The notes below the pieces were generated by a model that did no database searches, was not told the origin of the DNA, and worked only from the letters and a program-made list of their open reading frames with translations. A stretch of DNA of 7,126 nt. Source: an uncultured bacterium (GTDB taxonomy: Bacteria > Planctomycetota > UBA8108). Shown here piece by piece: positions 5,820 through 7,126 of this stretch (its first letter is position 1; every line of letters starts with the position of its first letter). Where the stretch lies: contig CAJWZY010000107.1 of NCBI GenBank assembly GCA_913050545.1, positions 1-7,126 on the forward strand, read 5' to 3'. The translations under genes were made by a program, and so were the position numbers.

Positions 5820-7126
5820 ATGCGCTCGACTCTATCTCGCTCATCAGTGATTTACAGACCGCTTTTGTTGGTGTCCGTTCTCCTTCTGGCCCAGGGGACC
5901 CTGGCTGCCCAGGAGGCCATCTCGATTGAAAAGGTCGATCGTAAAGAGCCGGTTTTATTTCAAAACGAGATTCTTCCTATGCTGAGGTCGAATTGTGTCG
6001 CTTGCCATTCTTCTACCAAGGCGCGAGGGGACGTCAACCTGGAGTCTGTCAAGGCGATCCTCCTCGATGAGAATACGGATCTTCACCGGGGCAGGTACCG
6101 CCTGGCCTCCCTTCCAAAATGGTTTCACGAGCTCGACGGTTTCTTCCAGCCAACGGCCGGGAACGTCTTGAACCTGCCTGGGAACTTCCGCAAGTTTACC
6201 CCCGAAGGACTGGACGAAGGCCTGAAACCCAAGGCCAAAGAGGCCGGAGCCGCGCCGCCGGCCCACCCCTTCTTTGAAGCCTGTGAACGCCTCAGCGCGG
6301 AAGCAGCGGTTCTCTGCCAGGCACTCGATGCGCGAGCGCTTGAGCTGAAACACGACCTCTGCGATGCGATTCTTACCGAGCTTCCCCGAAGACTGAAGGA
6401 CCGGGGCCTGATGGGCTTTGACGATATTCTCCGGAACCTTGATGAGGCCCTCCACAGCAGCCGCGGAACGCAACTCGCTGAGAGCATCTGCGAACATTTC
6501 CAGGCTGCCCTGATCGATGAATTCCAGGACACTGACCCCGTGCAGTACAAGATCTTCCACAAGATCCAGGCTGCAGGAGGACTGCCGGTCTTTTTTATCG
6601 GCGACCCGAAGCAGGCCATCTACAGCTTTCGGGGGGCTGACATCTACGCCTACCTCAATGCAGTCACTGATGCCGGCGACAACATCAACACCATGAAAAC
6701 CAACTGGCGTTCAGACCCCGGGCTGGTAGGTGCCTTCGAGGCCATCTTCGGAAAGAGAGAGAAGCCTTTCCGCCTGGCAGAGATTTCCTACCCTGAAGTC
6801 TCCGCGGCAGAGGATCGCGAAAACGAATTAACCATCGACTCCCACAATGCCTCTGGAATCGACATTGTCCGGTTTGAATGTGAAAAAGAGACCGGGGATG
6901 GAACAGCAGAGATCTCCTCCGCGAACGCAAACCACAGGATCACGAAACAGCTCTGCAGCAGCATCTCCAGCCTGCTGGTAAAAGATACACGCCTCGGTGA
7001 ACGGAAGGTGCAGGCTGCGGATATCGCCATCCTGGTCAGAACCGGAAACCAGGCTCGGGATGTACAGGCGGCCCTGCGAGAGGTCAACATCCAGAGCGTC
7101 GTCAGCGGCGGGGGGAACATCTTTCA
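5820..7126 (+). CDS. Chimeric reading frame: exported cytochrome c N-terminus joined in frame to a RecB helicase fragment (partial)
   Basis: The frame is open from ATG 5820 to the window end, with 435 complete codons and no stop. Residues 1 to about 31 are a signal peptide (RPLLLVSVLLLAQGTLAAQ). FQNEILPMLRSNCVACHSS at about 47-65 is a typical planctomycete cytochrome c start, with CX2CH at 59-63. From about residue 80 the protein matches RecB instead: YRLASLPKWFHELD, HPFFEACERL (149-158), GFDDILRNLDEAL (199-211), motif II DEFQDTDP (233-240), motif III GDPKQAIYSFRGAD (261-274), motif IV-like NWRS (295-298) and DIAILVR (401-407). The RecB Walker A segment is missing, so this product could not act as an ATP-driven helicase by itself. 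The start lies one base after the previous stop (TAA-T-ATG), with only a weak GGAAG 12 bases upstream; translational coupling is likely. In homologous loci the equivalent gene usually continues as a cytochrome c protein, often with WD40 repeats. The join is probably an assembly chimera or deletion, less likely a real fusion. Confidence 0.85.
   Translation, partial: MRSTLSRSSVIYRPLLLVSVLLLAQGTLAAQEAISIEKVDRKEPVLFQNEILPMLRSNCVACHSSTKARGDVNLESVKAILLDENTDLHRGRYRLASLPKWFHELDGFFQPTAGNVLNLPGNFRKFTPEGLDEGLKPKAKEAGAAPPAHPFFEACERLSAEAAVLCQALDARALELKHDLCDAILTELPRRLKDRGLMGFDDILRNLDEALHSSRGTQLAESICEHFQAALIDEFQDTDPVQYKIFHKIQAAGGLPVFFIGDPKQAIYSFRGADIYAYLNAVTDAGDNINTMKTNWRSDPGLVGAFEAIFGKREKPFRLAEISYPEVSAAEDRENELTIDSHNASGIDIVRFECEKETGDGTAEISSANANHRITKQLCSSISSLLVKDTRLGERKVQAADIAILVRTGNQARDVQAALREVNIQSVVSGGGNIF
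6039..6084 (+). other. Putative breakpoint between the cytochrome c and RecB sequences
   Basis: Upstream of this interval the protein follows the cytochrome c family (CHSSTKARGDVNLES). Downstream it follows RecB (about HRGRYRLASLPKW onward). The residues between, VKAILLDENTDL, could belong to either side, so the exact point cannot be fixed by eye. No insertion-sequence end, direct repeat or inverted repeat was seen here. By hand count, Asn codons change from 23 AAC and 19 AAT in the DUF1549/DUF1553 gene to 13 AAC and 2 AAT in the RecB part, and GAA rises relative to GAG, which weakly supports two different sources. Confidence 0.6.
6060..7126 (+). pseudogene. recB: RecB (exodeoxyribonuclease V beta subunit) internal fragment, N-terminus missing
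   Basis: This marks the RecB-like part of the longer frame. RecB is the 3'-5' helicase and nuclease subunit of RecBCD, acting on double-strand DNA ends in the cytoplasm. The part seen runs from shortly before the YRLASLPKW stretch through the 1A-domain helices, motifs II, III and IV, and into the 2A domain (DIAILVR, then a run ending GGGNIF). From memory of E. coli RecB this corresponds to about residues 275-600 of roughly 1180. The PVQYKIFHKI and DPKQAIYSFRGADIYAY stretches are more RecB-like than UvrD-, Rep- or AddA-like. The first 270 or so residues, including the GTGKT nucleotide-binding loop, are absent, and the C-terminal half lies beyond the window. It is called a broken gene because no N-terminus is present. 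If the join is an assembly error, the real recB may be intact elsewhere. Confidence 0.75.

Noticed and set aside
5955..6560. A 201-codon open frame on the - strand
   Set aside because: It is antisense to the cytochrome/RecB frame, whose + strand translation carries clear family motifs. The - strand product has no recognisable domain.
6060..7126. The helicase part as UvrD, Rep, AddA or a defence-system helicase
   Set aside because: The long spacer before motif II containing HPFFEA and GFDDILRNLDEAL, and the IDEFQDTDPVQY and GDPKQAIYSFRGADIY stretches, fit RecB best. No neighbouring defence gene is present.

Overview
The window looks like a piece of a planctomycete or verrucomicrobial (PVC superphylum) genome or metagenome contig, of moderate-to-high GC. 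The reason is its gene set: a DUF1501 protein tail, a Big_2/DUF1549/DUF1553 cytochrome-type protein, a large PPC/Ig-like secreted protein and a protein starting with a planctomycete-type cytochrome c domain. These families sit together, usually in many paralogous copies per genome, mainly in these phyla. Their biochemical function is not established. All genes lie on the + strand and are tightly packed.

Layout: positions 1-131 are the last 42 codons of a DUF1501 protein. Positions 160-2619 encode an 819-aa exported protein with two Big_2-type Ig domains, two putative heme-binding motifs (CX4CH and CX2CH), DUF1549 and DUF1553. After a 124-base gap, 2744-5818 encodes a 1024-aa exported protein. 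It has two PPC-type domains, three Ig-like modules and a coiled-coil segment of about 167 residues, probably a helical hairpin, inserted between two beta-rich parts. One base after its stop, an ATG at 5820 opens a reading frame that runs off the window end at 7126.

That last frame is the main surprise. It starts as expected for this locus, with a signal peptide and a CVACH heme motif. From about position 6060 onward it is instead the middle of RecB, the exodeoxyribonuclease V beta subunit: helicase motifs DEFQDTDP, GDPKQAIYSFRGAD and NWRS are intact and in frame, but the RecB N-terminus with its Walker A motif is absent. An exported cytochrome fused to a cytoplasmic DNA helicase lacking its ATP-binding loop makes no obvious biological sense. 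The likeliest reading is a chimeric join (misassembly) or a deletion scar at about 6039-6084, though the sequence alone cannot settle this.

Taken together, the first four reading frames look like one operon for an exported, probably heme-containing, cell-envelope or periplasmic system: DUF1501 protein, DUF1549/DUF1553 protein, PPC/Ig scaffold-like protein and a second cytochrome. The RecB part belongs to double-strand-break repair and has no functional link to the rest. No RNA gene, mobile element, CRISPR array or convincing promoter or terminator was seen.
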